Source: Vibrio sp. VB16
GTDB taxonomy: Bacteria > Pseudomonadota > Gammaproteobacteria > Enterobacterales > Vibrionaceae
DNA length: 64,000 nt
Assembly (NCBI RefSeq): GCF_015594925.2
Contig: NZ_CP087590.1
Span: forward strand, 1,798,001-1,862,000
Direction: 5' to 3'
The notes beneath the pieces were generated by a model that ran no database searches, had not been told where the DNA came from, and saw nothing but the letters and a program-made list of their open reading frames with translations. Made by a program: the position numbers and the translations under genes. This document shows, one piece after another, positions 46,538 to 56,171 of the stretch (positions are counted from its first letter, which is position 1; each line of letters starts with the position of its first letter).

Positions 46538-46544
46538 GTACGCC

Positions 46545-47063
46545 TCATTCAATCGATTTACAAAGCCAATGAATATGATGGCTAAAACCACTCTTCTCAT
46601 AGAATTTAAGGGCATGTTGGTTAAAGTGCCACACCTCAACAAATATCTTTTTAACACCATATTCTTCAAAGGTTTTTTCTAAACGTTGCATCAATTGGTT
46701 GGCTACGGATTGCTTTCTGTATTCAGGAGAAACAAACACTTCATCAACACTGCCCATTTGAATAGGCTTACTGACCACAGAAATAAGTTCGCAGAAATGC
46801 CCGGTAATAAACCCGACCACATTGTCTTTAATTGGATCGACTGCCACATACACAAGGCATTCAGGGTCATGCATATATCGCGCAATGGACTTTTGTTTTT
46901 CTATTTCTTCTGGCGTTTTTATATCAGTCGGCATGGATTGATGATGATAATCATGAAGATCAAACATTAACGAATTGAGCTGCCCTAGGTCGTCTAAACA
47001 CGCTGGTCGAATTTTAATATTGGTCACTTTAACACCGAAAAATAGAGACGTTATTGATCGCAT
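46545..47063 (-). CDS. GNAT family N-acetyltransferase
   Basis: Up to 172 aa. IKIRPACLDDLGQLNSLMFD begins the GNAT fold, and the acetyl-CoA loop is in VSPEYRKQSVANQLMQRLEK at about residue 115. EVWHFNQHALKFYEKSGF is the usual C-terminal strand and helix. Substrate is unknown. The ATG at 47063 gives the longest form; a GTG at 47027 just before the conserved domain is an equally plausible start and would give 160 aa. Confidence 0.85.
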   Translation of the reverse strand: MRSITSLFFGVKVTNIKIRPACLDDLGQLNSLMFDLHDYHHQSMPTDIKTPEEIEKQKSIARYMHDPECLVYVAVDPIKDNVVGFITGHFCELISVVSKPIQMGSVDEVFVSPEYRKQSVANQLMQRLEKTFEEYGVKKIFVEVWHFNQHALKFYEKSGFSHHIHWLCKSIE

Positions 47064-47090
47064 TATAAGCAGTTTTTCACGTTACACAAA

Positions 47091-47122
47091 GCAAAAGACA
47101 CCAACCAAGGTCGGTGTCTTTA
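47091..47122 (-). terminator. Terminator after prpE
   Basis: On the minus strand AAAGACACCGACC pairs with GGTTGGTGTCTTT across a 2-nt TT (effectively 4-nt) loop and ends in a T-run. It lies just after the prpE stop and ends the propionate operon. Confidence 0.8.
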
Positions 47123-47135
47123 TTAAGGGGTGATT

Positions 47136-49013
47136 TTAGTGTTTGAGTACTCTTTCTATCTCCGTCAGGCTGCTCGGATCATCGATAGTTGAAGGGACTG
47201 TATATGCTTCCCCATCTGCAATCTGTCTTATAATTCGACGCAATATTTTGCCTGAACGCGTTTTAGGCAAGCGGTCAACAACCAGTGCGTGTTTAAAGCA
47301 AGCAACCGCACCAATTTCGGTCCGAACTTTGCCAATGAGCTCCCCTTCTAGATCATGCTCATCCAACTTAACACCATCTTTAAGTACCACAAGACCGAGA
47401 GGAAGTTGCCCTTTAAGATCATCGTGAATCCCAATTACCGCACATTCGGCAACCGCCGGATGTCCGCCAACGATCTCTTCCATTTCACCTGTCGATAATC
47501 GGTGACCCGCTACGTTTATCACATCGTCAATACGACCCATGATAAAAAGGTATCCATCTTCATCAATATAACCGCCATCACCTGAAACGTAATAGCCTTC
47601 AAACTGACTAAGATAGCCAGTCTCGAAACGGTCGTGATTACGCCAAACCGTAGGAAGACAGCTCGGAGGTAATGGGCGTTTCAGTGCCACAAACCCTTGT
47701 TGGTTCGCTGGTACTTCCTCGCCTACTTCATTCAGTACCACAACATTGTAACCGGGGACTGGCATTGTCGCTGAACCGGGTTTTACCTTCATCATTTCAA
47801 TGCCAGTCAGGTTACTGGCGATGGCCCAACCCGTCTCAGTTTGCCACCAATGGTCAATCACAGGCTTAGCCGTTTTTTCTACCACCCATTCCAATGTCGG
47901 AGGGTCAAGGCGTTCGCCTGCCATAAAGATGGTTTTCAGAGCGGACAAGTCGTATTTTTCTAATAATAAGGCGTCTGGGTCTTCTTTCTTGATTGCTCGA
48001 AAAGCCGTTGGTGCCGAAAACAGTGCGGTTACATTATACTCATCGCAAACGCGCCAAAACGCACCGGGATCTGGCGTTCTAACGGGCTTACCTTCAAACA
48101 ATATCGTTGTGCAGCCGTGGATTAATGGCGCATAAACAATATAAGAGTGTCCGACAACCCAACCCACATCTGATGCCGCCCAAAAGACGTCGTCTTGCTC
48201 GATGTTGTAGATGGCCCTCATGCTGTACTTCATCGCGACGGCATGCCCACCATTATCGCGTACTACCCCTTTGGGTTTGCCTGTCGTACCCGATGTATAA
48301 AGAATATAAAGCGGGTCCGTTGATAGGACAGGTACACAATCGTGAGGTGTTGCTTTTTCGGCAGCCTGCTGCCAATCGACATCTCTTTCGTGGCTGAGTT
48401 CTGCGAGCGCTTCACTTCTTTGAAAAACCAACACTTTGTCTGGTTTCCAACGGCTGTCCATAATCGCTTTGTCGACTAATGGCTTGTAGGGGATGACCTT
48501 GGCAATTTCGATACCGCATGACGCCGTCATAATAACTTTTGGTTCTGCGTCTTCTATCCTGACTGCAAGCTCATTAGGAGCAAACCCCCCAAAAACGACC
48601 GAGTGTATCGCACCGAGTCTTGCACAAGCCAACATCGCCATTGCCGCTTCTGGAATCATCGGCATGTATATGACAACGCGGTCACCTTTAGTCACTCCAT
48701 TTTCAGCGAGCATACCGGCTACCTTAGCCACCTGGTCGCGCAGCTGATTATAAGTATATTTACGCTTGGTTAGGGTTACTGGAGAATCATAAATAAGGGC
48801 GATCTTTTCCCCCCTGCCATGTTCACAGTGGTAGTCTAAAGCCAGCCAAGCTGTATTTAACTTCCCATCAGGGAACCAACGCTCGATACCATTTTCATCT
48901 TTTTCAAGTATTGTATTCGGTGCTTCAAACCAGTCTATACTTTTCGACTGTTCTCTCCAGAAGCTTTCTGGTTGCGTTTGAGACCACTGATATTCTTTTA
49001 AGTAGGCAGACAT
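47136..49013 (-). CDS. prpE: Propionyl-CoA synthetase PrpE
   Basis: A 625-aa acyl-CoA synthetase of the ANL family. It shows the AMP-binding P-loop YILYTSGTTGKPKGVVRD (about residue 236), WWQTETGWAIA, and the C-terminal domain with YVSGDGGYIDEDGYLFIMGR (about 473) and KTRSGKILRR, whose final lysine is the acetylation-controlled catalytic residue. Length and the SKSIDWFEAPNTIL start are typical of PrpE instead of acetyl-CoA synthetase Acs (about 650 aa). It activates propionate to propionyl-CoA. It is last in the prp operon, 27 bp after prpF, behind GGAGGAAG. Confidence 0.94.
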   Translation of the reverse strand: MSAYLKEYQWSQTQPESFWREQSKSIDWFEAPNTILEKDENGIERWFPDGKLNTAWLALDYHCEHGRGEKIALIYDSPVTLTKRKYTYNQLRDQVAKVAGMLAENGVTKGDRVVIYMPMIPEAAMAMLACARLGAIHSVVFGGFAPNELAVRIEDAEPKVIMTASCGIEIAKVIPYKPLVDKAIMDSRWKPDKVLVFQRSEALAELSHERDVDWQQAAEKATPHDCVPVLSTDPLYILYTSGTTGKPKGVVRDNGGHAVAMKYSMRAIYNIEQDDVFWAASDVGWVVGHSYIVYAPLIHGCTTILFEGKPVRTPDPGAFWRVCDEYNVTALFSAPTAFRAIKKEDPDALLLEKYDLSALKTIFMAGERLDPPTLEWVVEKTAKPVIDHWWQTETGWAIASNLTGIEMMKVKPGSATMPVPGYNVVVLNEVGEEVPANQQGFVALKRPLPPSCLPTVWRNHDRFETGYLSQFEGYYVSGDGGYIDEDGYLFIMGRIDDVINVAGHRLSTGEMEEIVGGHPAVAECAVIGIHDDLKGQLPLGLVVLKDGVKLDEHDLEGELIGKVRTEIGAVACFKHALVVDRLPKTRSGKILRRIIRQIADGEAYTVPSTIDDPSSLTEIERVLKH

Positions 49014-49040
49014 ATTGCTTCCTCCAATGTGTCTTAATGT

Positions 49041-50237
49041 TTAAATGATTGTATCAACGGGTACACGTACCCATCCTTCCATTAATACTCGAGCGCTTCT
49101 GCTCATTACGGCCTTTTCTACTACCCAGCCGTATTCAGTTTTTCTTGCCTTTGCACCAACCTTTAAGGTTCCCGATGGGTGCCCAAACGTGACCGCATTC
49201 TTTTCTCCACCGCCAGCGGCGATGTTAACTAATGTATTCGGTACACAAGCGGCGGCGGCAATAGCAACCGCAGCAGTACCCATCATGGCGTGATGTAATT
49301 TTCCCATCGACAAGGCACGAACCAATACATCAATCTCAGTTGAGCTTACCTCTTTACCACTTGAAGAATAGTAGGTTTTGGGCCTCGATATAAACGCGAC
49401 TTTAGGCGTATGTTGCCTAATCGACGCTTCAGACACGTGGCTGATCAATCCCATTTTAACGGCACCATGGGCCCGAATTGACTCAAACATACTTAACGCT
49501 TTCTCGTCATTGTTGATGTCATCCTGAAGCTCCGCACCGTGATAATTTATCGCTGCTGCATCGATAAAAATAGTCGGAATACCGGCGTTAATCATCGTCG
49601 CTTTAAGCACGCCAATATCTGGTACGTTAAGGTCATCCACAAGGTTTCCGGTTGGAAACATCGACCCGCTCCCGGCAGAAGGGTTCATGAAATCCACTTG
49701 AATTTCAGCCGCAGGAAATGTCACACCATCGAGTTCGAAATCGCCGACTTCTTGTACGCAACCGTTGCTCATTGGGACATGGATTAGAATGGTTTTCTCG
49801 ATATTTACTTGCCAGACTCTAACCGTCACAATGCCATTTTGCGGGATGGTCGATGGATCGATCAGACCACTATGGATGGCAAATGGGCCTACAGCGGCAG
49901 ACAAATTTCCGCAATTCCCACTCCAATCGACAAAGGGTTTATCGATAGAAACTTGGCCAAAAAGATAATCTACATCGTGAGCGGGTCGAGCACTCTTTGA
50001 AACAATGACTGTCTTGCTCGTACTCGATGTTGCTCCACCCATCCCGTCGATTTGTTTGGTATACGGGTCAGGGCTGCCAATCACTCTTAACAATAATTTG
50101 TCTCTCAATTCGCCCGGTTGTTGGGCCGCTTCAGGTAGATCGTCAAGATTAAAAAAGACACCTTTGCTTGTACCGCCGCGCATATAGGTTGCTGGAATCT
50201 TTATTTGAGACTGAACGTCTTGATTTTGTTCGTTCAT
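49041..50237 (-). CDS. prpF: 2-methylaconitate cis-trans isomerase PrpF
   Basis: A 398-aa protein beginning MNEQNQDVQSQIKIPATYMR, with the family motifs ATYMRGGTSKGVFF (about residue 18) and the SGNCGNLSAAVGPFAI cysteine region near 107. PrpF converts the trans isomer of 2-methylaconitate made by AcnD to the cis isomer. The ATG at 50237 lies behind GGAG; a TTG at 50243 is in frame. It overlaps nothing but starts 9 bp after acnD ends, confirming the AcnD-PrpF variant of the methylcitrate cycle. Confidence 0.94.
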   Translation of the reverse strand: MNEQNQDVQSQIKIPATYMRGGTSKGVFFNLDDLPEAAQQPGELRDKLLLRVIGSPDPYTKQIDGMGGATSSTSKTVIVSKSARPAHDVDYLFGQVSIDKPFVDWSGNCGNLSAAVGPFAIHSGLIDPSTIPQNGIVTVRVWQVNIEKTILIHVPMSNGCVQEVGDFELDGVTFPAAEIQVDFMNPSAGSGSMFPTGNLVDDLNVPDIGVLKATMINAGIPTIFIDAAAINYHGAELQDDINNDEKALSMFESIRAHGAVKMGLISHVSEASIRQHTPKVAFISRPKTYYSSSGKEVSSTEIDVLVRALSMGKLHHAMMGTAAVAIAAAACVPNTLVNIAAGGGEKNAVTFGHPSGTLKVGAKARKTEYGWVVEKAVMSRSARVLMEGWVRVPVDTII

Positions 50238-50246
50238 GTCCAACTC

Positions 50247-52823
50247 CTATGCCAAAAAATCTTGAGCAAAACGCTGAAGTACACCGCCAGCGTTATAAAC
50301 AGAAACCTCATCCGCTGTATCTAATCGACAGGTAACGGCCACATTCATTTTTTCACCATTTTGACGAGTGATGACAACGTCCAAATTGACGCCTGGCTGA
50401 ATATTGCCTTTCACGTCATAAAGCTCTGTGCCATCGAGTGCTAATGTATGGCGGTTTTGTCCATGTTTAAACTCTAACGGCAAAACACCCATACCCACTA
50501 AGTTTGTACGGTGTATACGCTCGAATCCTTCTGCTACGATAACTTCAACACCCGCTAATCGAACGCCTTTCGCTGCCCAATCTCGTGATGAACCTTGTCC
50601 GTAGTCTGCTCCCGCGATGATGATTAGCGGCTGTTTTCGGTCCATATAGGTTTCTATCGCTTCCCACATACGAGTAACCTTACCTTCCGGTTCGATACGA
50701 GCAAATGATCCCTGAACCACTTCACCATTCTCTTTGACCATTTCATTGAACAATTTTGGATTAGCAAAGGTCGCGCGTTGAGCTGTTAGGTGATCACCCC
50801 GGTGTGTCGCATAGGAATTAAAATCTTCCTCTGGCACCTTCATTTTGGTCAAATATTCGCCCGCAGCACTCGATGCCAATATGGCATTAGAGGGTGACAG
50901 GTGATCAGTCGTGATATTGTCAGGCAAGATCGCTAATGGACGCATATGAGAGAGGCTTCTCTTACCGGCCAACGCACCTTCCCAGTAAGGTGGTCGACGA
51001 ATATAAGTACTTTGTGGTCGCCAATCATATAAAGGATCATTATTTTGATCCTCGTCCACCATCTTAAACATCTGGATGTAAACCTGATTAAACTGTTCTG
51101 GTTTAACAAAACGACTTACGACGTCATCTATCTCTTCGTCGCTTGGCCATAGGTCTCTCAAATATATCGCTTGGCCATCGCTATCGGTGCCGATTACGTC
51201 TTTTTCTATATCAAAACGCATCGTACCCGCAAGCGCATATGCGACAACAAGTGGTGGCGACGCTAAGAATGCCTGTTTAGCATAGGGATGGATTCGACCG
51301 TCAAAATTTCGATTTCCAGAGAGTACTGCGGTTGAGTAGAGGTCTCTATCAATTATTTCTTTTTGTATCTTTGGATCCAACGCCCCACTCATTCCGTTAC
51401 AGGTTGTACATGCGTAGCCAACGATACCAAAACCTAGCGTCTCCAATTCAGGTAACAGGCCAGACTCCTCAAGATACAGTTTCGCCACTTTCGAACCCGG
51501 TGCAAACGATGTTTTAACCCAGGGTTGACGAACCAACCCTAATTCATTTGCTTTTTTAGCCAACAAAGCCGCTGCGATAACATTTCTAGGGTTGCTGGTA
51601 TTCGTACATGACGTAATTGCGGCAATAATAACGGCACCATCAGGCAGTAAGCCTTCTTCCTTTTTCCACGCTTTAGCGATTCCGCGTTGCGTAAGCTCCG
51701 ACGTGGGTAAACGGCGATGGGGATTGGATGGGCCCGCAAGGTTACGTTGGACAAAAGAGAGATCGAACTCTAGAACTCGCTCGTATTCCGCCTCTACTAA
51801 GTCGTCAGCCCATAAACCTGTCTGCTTTGCATACTGTTCTACTAGGGCTACCTGCTTATCGTCACGTCCCGTCAAATTCAGGTAGTTAATTGTCTGTTCA
51901 TCGATATAGAACATGCCAGCTGTTGCACCATATTCTGGCGTCATGTTTGAAATGGTTGCTCTATCGCCGATGGTAAGCTTCCTTGCCCCATCGCCAAAAA
52001 ATTCTAGGTAAGAAGACACTACCTTTTGTTGGCGCAAAAATTCGGTGATCGCCAGTACAATATCAGTAGCGGTAATACCCGGTTGTCGAATGCCAGTCAA
52101 TTTCACACCAACAATATGAGGTAATCTCATCATAGACGGCCTACCGAGCATCACTGTTTCCGCCTCTAACCCGCCAACACCGATGGCAAGAACACCTAAT
52201 GCGTCAACATGTGGGGTATGACTATCGGTCCCTACGCAAGTATCAGGAAAGGCGACACCATTTTTAACCTGAACAACCGGAGACATTTTTTCTAGGTTTA
52301 TCTGATGCATGATCCCGTTACCAGCGGGGATAACATTCACGTTTTTAAACGCCGTTTTACACCACTCTATAAAGTGAAATCTATCTTCGTTTCGTCGGTC
52401 TTCAATATCCCGATTTTTTTGAAACGCGTCTTTATCGAATCCGGCGTGTTCTACCGCAAGTGAATGGTCAACTATCAACTGAGTCTCTACCACGGGATTT
52501 ACCTTCGCCGGGTCACCACCTTCGTCTGCGATGGCGTCTCTCAAACCCGCCAGGTCAACCAACGCTGTTTGCCCTAATATATCGTGGCATACAACGCGAG
52601 CAGGAAACCAAGGAAAATCCAAGTCTCGCTTCCGTTGAATTAGCTGCAATAAAGCATCGTTAAGTTGGTCTGCTTCGCATCGACGGACTAAGTTTTCAGC
52701 TAGAATTCGAGACGTATACGGCAGCTTGTTATAAGCACCCGCAACAAGGCTATCAACCGCCAGTTTTGTGTCGTAGTACTCGACCTGTGTGTTTGGTAAC
52801 CACTTTCTATATTGACTATTCAT
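50247..52823 (-). CDS. acnD: 2-methylcitrate dehydratase AcnD (Fe-S dependent)
   Basis: An 858-aa aconitase-family enzyme. CVGTDSHTPHVDALGVLAIG (about residue 190), AAITSCTNTSNPRNVIAA (about 403) and GYACTTCNGMSG (about 470) contain the iron-sulfur ligands and active-site residues. The swivel domain has GADYGQGSSRDWAAKG (about 735). Length and operon position identify AcnD instead of AcnA. It dehydrates 2-methylcitrate to 2-methylaconitate, with PrpF needed afterwards. The ATG at 52823 follows GGAAGTG. A 138-bp spacer separates it from prpC. Confidence 0.95.
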   Translation of the reverse strand: MNSQYRKWLPNTQVEYYDTKLAVDSLVAGAYNKLPYTSRILAENLVRRCEADQLNDALLQLIQRKRDLDFPWFPARVVCHDILGQTALVDLAGLRDAIADEGGDPAKVNPVVETQLIVDHSLAVEHAGFDKDAFQKNRDIEDRRNEDRFHFIEWCKTAFKNVNVIPAGNGIMHQINLEKMSPVVQVKNGVAFPDTCVGTDSHTPHVDALGVLAIGVGGLEAETVMLGRPSMMRLPHIVGVKLTGIRQPGITATDIVLAITEFLRQQKVVSSYLEFFGDGARKLTIGDRATISNMTPEYGATAGMFYIDEQTINYLNLTGRDDKQVALVEQYAKQTGLWADDLVEAEYERVLEFDLSFVQRNLAGPSNPHRRLPTSELTQRGIAKAWKKEEGLLPDGAVIIAAITSCTNTSNPRNVIAAALLAKKANELGLVRQPWVKTSFAPGSKVAKLYLEESGLLPELETLGFGIVGYACTTCNGMSGALDPKIQKEIIDRDLYSTAVLSGNRNFDGRIHPYAKQAFLASPPLVVAYALAGTMRFDIEKDVIGTDSDGQAIYLRDLWPSDEEIDDVVSRFVKPEQFNQVYIQMFKMVDEDQNNDPLYDWRPQSTYIRRPPYWEGALAGKRSLSHMRPLAILPDNITTDHLSPSNAILASSAAGEYLTKMKVPEEDFNSYATHRGDHLTAQRATFANPKLFNEMVKENGEVVQGSFARIEPEGKVTRMWEAIETYMDRKQPLIIIAGADYGQGSSRDWAAKGVRLAGVEVIVAEGFERIHRTNLVGMGVLPLEFKHGQNRHTLALDGTELYDVKGNIQPGVNLDVVITRQNGEKMNVAVTCRLDTADEVSVYNAGGVLQRFAQDFLA

Positions 52824-52961
52824 CTTTCACTTCCAGTAATATTCTTTGGCAGGTCTATCCTGCGATTACTTTTCTATCTATTCGAGCAAACCATTAACCA
52901 CATTAACGAACAGGTTGGGCAATGAACCAATTTCTATCTATGCAACCTTACATCTATCCCA

Positions 52962-54092
52962 CTAATCTCGTTGGTTGATGGGTAACCACTCTTGATGTTC
53001 CGGTCCATCATAATCCGCACTTGGGCGGATAATTCGGTTATTGGCGCGTTGTTCAAATACGTGTGCTGTCCAGCCTGTTAGTCGGCTCATCACAAAGATA
53101 GGCGTAAACAACTTCGTTGGGATATCTAAAAAGTGATAAGCGGAAGCGTGGAAGAAATCCGCATTACAGAAAAGTCCTTTTTCTCTTTTCATTACCGATT
53201 CTACACGCTCTGAGACCGCATAGAGTTGGGTATCACCAACCGCTTCAGAGAGTGCTTTTGACCATTTTTTGATCAACGCATTACGCGGGTCTGACTCGGT
53301 GTATACCGCGTGACCAAAGCCCATGATCTTTTCTTTTTCATCAAGCATCCTCAGTATTTCTTCTTCCGCTTGCGCGGGTGTTGTCCAGTTCTCGATCATC
53401 TCCATGGCGGCTTCGTTTGCACCGCCATGCAGAGGGCCTCGTAATGTGCCTATTGCTGCGGTGACGCAAGAATGGATATCAGACAACGTGGATGCACAAA
53501 CACGAGCGGCAAACGTCGATGCGTTGAATTCGTGCTCTGCATAAACAATCAACGAGCAGTGCATAACCTGCTTGTGTAGATCTGTTGGGGTTTTGTCGGT
53601 CAGTAATTTTAGGAAATAACCACCAATAGTGTCTTCAGAGGTATCGTCCGTTTCAATGCGGACCCCATCATGGCTAAAACGATACCAGTAACAGATAATG
53701 GCCGGGAATAAAGCAAGCATGCGTTCTGTGCTGGCTTGCTGCTGTGAGAAATCCATCTCTTGTTCAAGATTACCTAATATGGAACAACCTGTTCTCATAA
53801 CATCCATCGGATGCGCATCTTTTGGAATAAGTTCCAACGCCGCTTTGAGTTCATTTGGTAAACCACGTAGGCCGACTATTCGTGTTTTATAATCGTCGAG
53901 TTCTGTTTGATTTGGAAGGTGACCCTGTAACAATAAATGCGCCACCTCTTCAAACTGCGCGTGGTTTGCCAGATCGGTAATATCGTAGCCACGGTAGGTT
54001 AGCCCTGTCCCCGTTTGCCCAACAGTACATAGGGATGTCGTCCCAGCGCTCTGACCTCTTAACCCCGCTCCACCTAATTTTTTCTGTGACAT
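52962..54092 (-). CDS. prpC: 2-methylcitrate synthase PrpC
   Basis: A 376-aa citrate-synthase-fold enzyme with GLRGQSAGTTSLCTVGQTGT at the N-terminus, the histidine region in RGPLHGGANEAAMEMI (about residue 222) and MGFGHAVYTESDPRNALIK (about 254). PrpC condenses propionyl-CoA with oxaloacetate. Small size and the operon context separate it from GltA (about 430 aa). Start ATG at 54092 is behind AGGAG. Confidence 0.95.
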   Translation of the reverse strand: MSQKKLGGAGLRGQSAGTTSLCTVGQTGTGLTYRGYDITDLANHAQFEEVAHLLLQGHLPNQTELDDYKTRIVGLRGLPNELKAALELIPKDAHPMDVMRTGCSILGNLEQEMDFSQQQASTERMLALFPAIICYWYRFSHDGVRIETDDTSEDTIGGYFLKLLTDKTPTDLHKQVMHCSLIVYAEHEFNASTFAARVCASTLSDIHSCVTAAIGTLRGPLHGGANEAAMEMIENWTTPAQAEEEILRMLDEKEKIMGFGHAVYTESDPRNALIKKWSKALSEAVGDTQLYAVSERVESVMKREKGLFCNADFFHASAYHFLDIPTKLFTPIFVMSRLTGWTAHVFEQRANNRIIRPSADYDGPEHQEWLPINQRD

Positions 54093-54191
54093 AATGAACT
54101 CCTTTCATCGGTTTTGAAGCTTCCCTACTGCATCGCTTCGCTTGTTTACGTTATTGGTTAATTCTTTAATTTTTGTTGGCTATTATTATTG

Positions 54192-55085
54192 TTATTTTCC
54201 TGAAAACAGCTTGTCTAGCGTGTTCTCATATTCGTGGTAATTAAGGTGTGTATAGAGCTCTTTTCTCGTTTGCATGTGTTCGACCATCGCTTCTTGGTTA
54301 CCCACATCAAGTAGGTGTTGATACACCATCTCGGCGGCTTTGTTCATCGCTCGGAAAGCACTTAATGGATAGAGGACCATATCAACGCTTGCCTTTGCTA
54401 ACGCTTCGCCACTGTAAAGCGGTGTCTGCCCAAACTCAGTAATGTTGGCCAATATCGGGACATGTTTACCGGTGGCAGATTGCAGTGCCGCTGAAAACTT
54501 CTTGTATTGTTCAAGCTCTGTCATTGCTTCAGGAAAGATCATATCTGCACCCGCTTCAACGCAGGCAATGGCTCTTTCAATTGCGCAATCAATCCCCTCA
54601 ACAGCAAGCGCATCGGTTCGGGCCATGATCACAAAGTCGTCATTCACTCTCGCATCGACGGCCGCTTTTACACGATCGGCCATCTCACCTTTGCTTACGA
54701 TGGCTTTGTTTGGACGGTGGCCACAGCGTTTCTGGGCGACTTGGTCTTCCATATGAATAGCACCTGCGCCTGCCTTTTCCATCGCTTTGATGGTTCGAGC
54801 AATGTTAAAAGCGCCGCCAAATCCGGTGTCGATATCAACCATAAGCGGCAAGTCACACGCATTGGTAATTCGTTCTACATCAACCAACACATCATTTAAG
54901 GTCGTGATTCCAAGGTCAGGTAATCCATAAGAAGCATTCGCAATCCCGCCTCCGGATAAATAAATCGCTTGATGACCCACGTTTTTCGCCATCATTGCGC
55001 AGTATGGATTGACCGTACCAACGATTTGAAGCGGATCATTTTCTTTGACGGCTAGTCGAAATTTTGCGCCTTGACTTAAACTCAT
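54192..55085 (-). CDS. prpB: 2-methylisocitrate lyase PrpB
   Basis: A 297-aa isocitrate-lyase-superfamily enzyme. AIYLSGGGIANASYGLPDLG (about residue 36), MVDIDTGFGGAFNIARTI (about 81) and the catalytic loop KRCGHRPNK (about 118) are present. It cleaves 2-methylisocitrate into pyruvate and succinate. Its ATG overlaps the TGA of the upstream regulator gene (ATGA at 55082-55085), so regulator and enzyme are translated in step. AAAGGAGAA precedes the ATG. Confidence 0.96.
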   Translation of the reverse strand: MSLSQGAKFRLAVKENDPLQIVGTVNPYCAMMAKNVGHQAIYLSGGGIANASYGLPDLGITTLNDVLVDVERITNACDLPLMVDIDTGFGGAFNIARTIKAMEKAGAGAIHMEDQVAQKRCGHRPNKAIVSKGEMADRVKAAVDARVNDDFVIMARTDALAVEGIDCAIERAIACVEAGADMIFPEAMTELEQYKKFSAALQSATGKHVPILANITEFGQTPLYSGEALAKASVDMVLYPLSAFRAMNKAAEMVYQHLLDVGNQEAMVEHMQTRKELYTHLNYHEYENTLDKLFSGK

Positions 55086-55786
55086 GAGTGGTTCTCCTTT
55101 ACAGATTGCATTTGTTTTTCAATAAGCATGCGGCTACCTGATATATGTCTTCTCATCAACATTTCCGCCAACTCTTCATCTCGATTTTGGATGGCTTGAA
55201 GTATGAACTTATGTTCTTCGAGCGCTTTTTCAGGTCGCGAGTGCGATTGAGGGGATTGAGCACGATACATTCTTAATAGGTGGTATAGTTCATCGCAAAG
55301 CAATGAGATTAATTTGGTATTGCGGCTGGCTTTGATAATTCGGTAGTGAAAGTCAAAGTCTCCTTGTTGCTGAAAATAGGACTTACCCTCTACTTCATCG
55401 ATATGGTCTGAATGTGTCGACAATAACTGTTTTAATGCGGATAGTTCGTTATCACTGATATTTCTCGCGGCAAGTCTTGCCGCCATCCCTTCTAACGACT
55501 CCCTTACTGCGTAAAGTTCTGACAAATGTTCTTGAGAAAATGAAATCACTCTTGCGCCAACATGAGGCATTCGCTCTATCAAGCCCAGTCCCTCAACGCG
55601 CATTATCGCTTCACGTAAAGGGCCACGACTTACACCAAATCGTTTCGCCAACTCGGGTTCAGAGATCTTCGAGCCAGATTCAATATCTCCAGATACAATG
55701 GCGTCAATAAGGTACTCGGTCAGGTTTTCTGACTTGGTCCCTTCTTTATCATTGTTTACGCTTTTTAACTCGGTTGTCTGGTTCAC
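55082..55786 (-). CDS. GntR family regulator of the propionate operon
   Basis: About 234 aa from a GTG at 55786 behind AGAGAAATAA; a TTG at 55807 would add seven residues. It has an N-terminal winged HTH (SKISEPELAKRFGVSRGPLREAIMRVEGLG, split over about residues 35-65) and a C-terminal FCD effector domain of the FadR subfamily (ESLEGMAARLAARN... LLRMYRAQSPQS). It leads the prp operon and probably represses it in response to methylcitrate or a related intermediate, which is inference. Two palindromes upstream are candidate operators. Enteric prp operons instead use a sigma-54-type PrpR. Confidence 0.88.
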   Translation of the reverse strand: MNQTTELKSVNNDKEGTKSENLTEYLIDAIVSGDIESGSKISEPELAKRFGVSRGPLREAIMRVEGLGLIERMPHVGARVISFSQEHLSELYAVRESLEGMAARLAARNISDNELSALKQLLSTHSDHIDEVEGKSYFQQQGDFDFHYRIIKASRNTKLISLLCDELYHLLRMYRAQSPQSHSRPEKALEEHKFILQAIQNRDEELAEMLMRRHISGSRMLIEKQMQSVKENHS

Positions 55787-55859
55787 GTTATTTCTCTGTG
55801 TTAACAATAATTACTTTATACACAGAAAATAGCGCACTAAACGGGTCAATTACAACTAG

Positions 55860-55886
55860 ATTGTCGACAATGTAGACTAATGTCTA
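55860..55886. promoter_or_regulatory. Candidate GntR operators upstream of the prp regulator
   Basis: ATTGTCGACAAT (55860-55871) is a perfect palindrome containing the T-GT..AC-A pattern of FadR-type sites. TAGAC TAAT GTCTA (55873-55886) is a second perfect dyad right after it. Both lie 53-100 bp upstream of the regulator start, a fitting place for autoregulation. Confidence 0.55.
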
Positions 55887-56171
55887 ATGATATTGGGGCT
55901 AATTCTAGAGAAAGAGTATGCAAAAACGAACAGCAATAACGTTCACATCAGATGTAACCTTGTTGTCCTTATATAAAGCAGCCTTATTGAAGAGAATATT
56001 TAAAGGATGGCTCTTTTCGCTGATTCCATTCGACGAAACCATGCTACCCAGTGAAGCAATAAAACACGGGGATTCCTTGATTTAACCATATTGCGCCCCA
56101 ACCACTGTATTTATAAACAAATTTACCTTTTTTATTTAGTCTGCTATCGGCAGAACAGTAACGGAATTCAC

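Noticed and set aside
49041..50237. prpF as a proline racemase or DapF-type enzyme
   Set aside because: The fold is related, but the length, the GGTSKGVFF motif and position between acnD and prpE identify PrpF.
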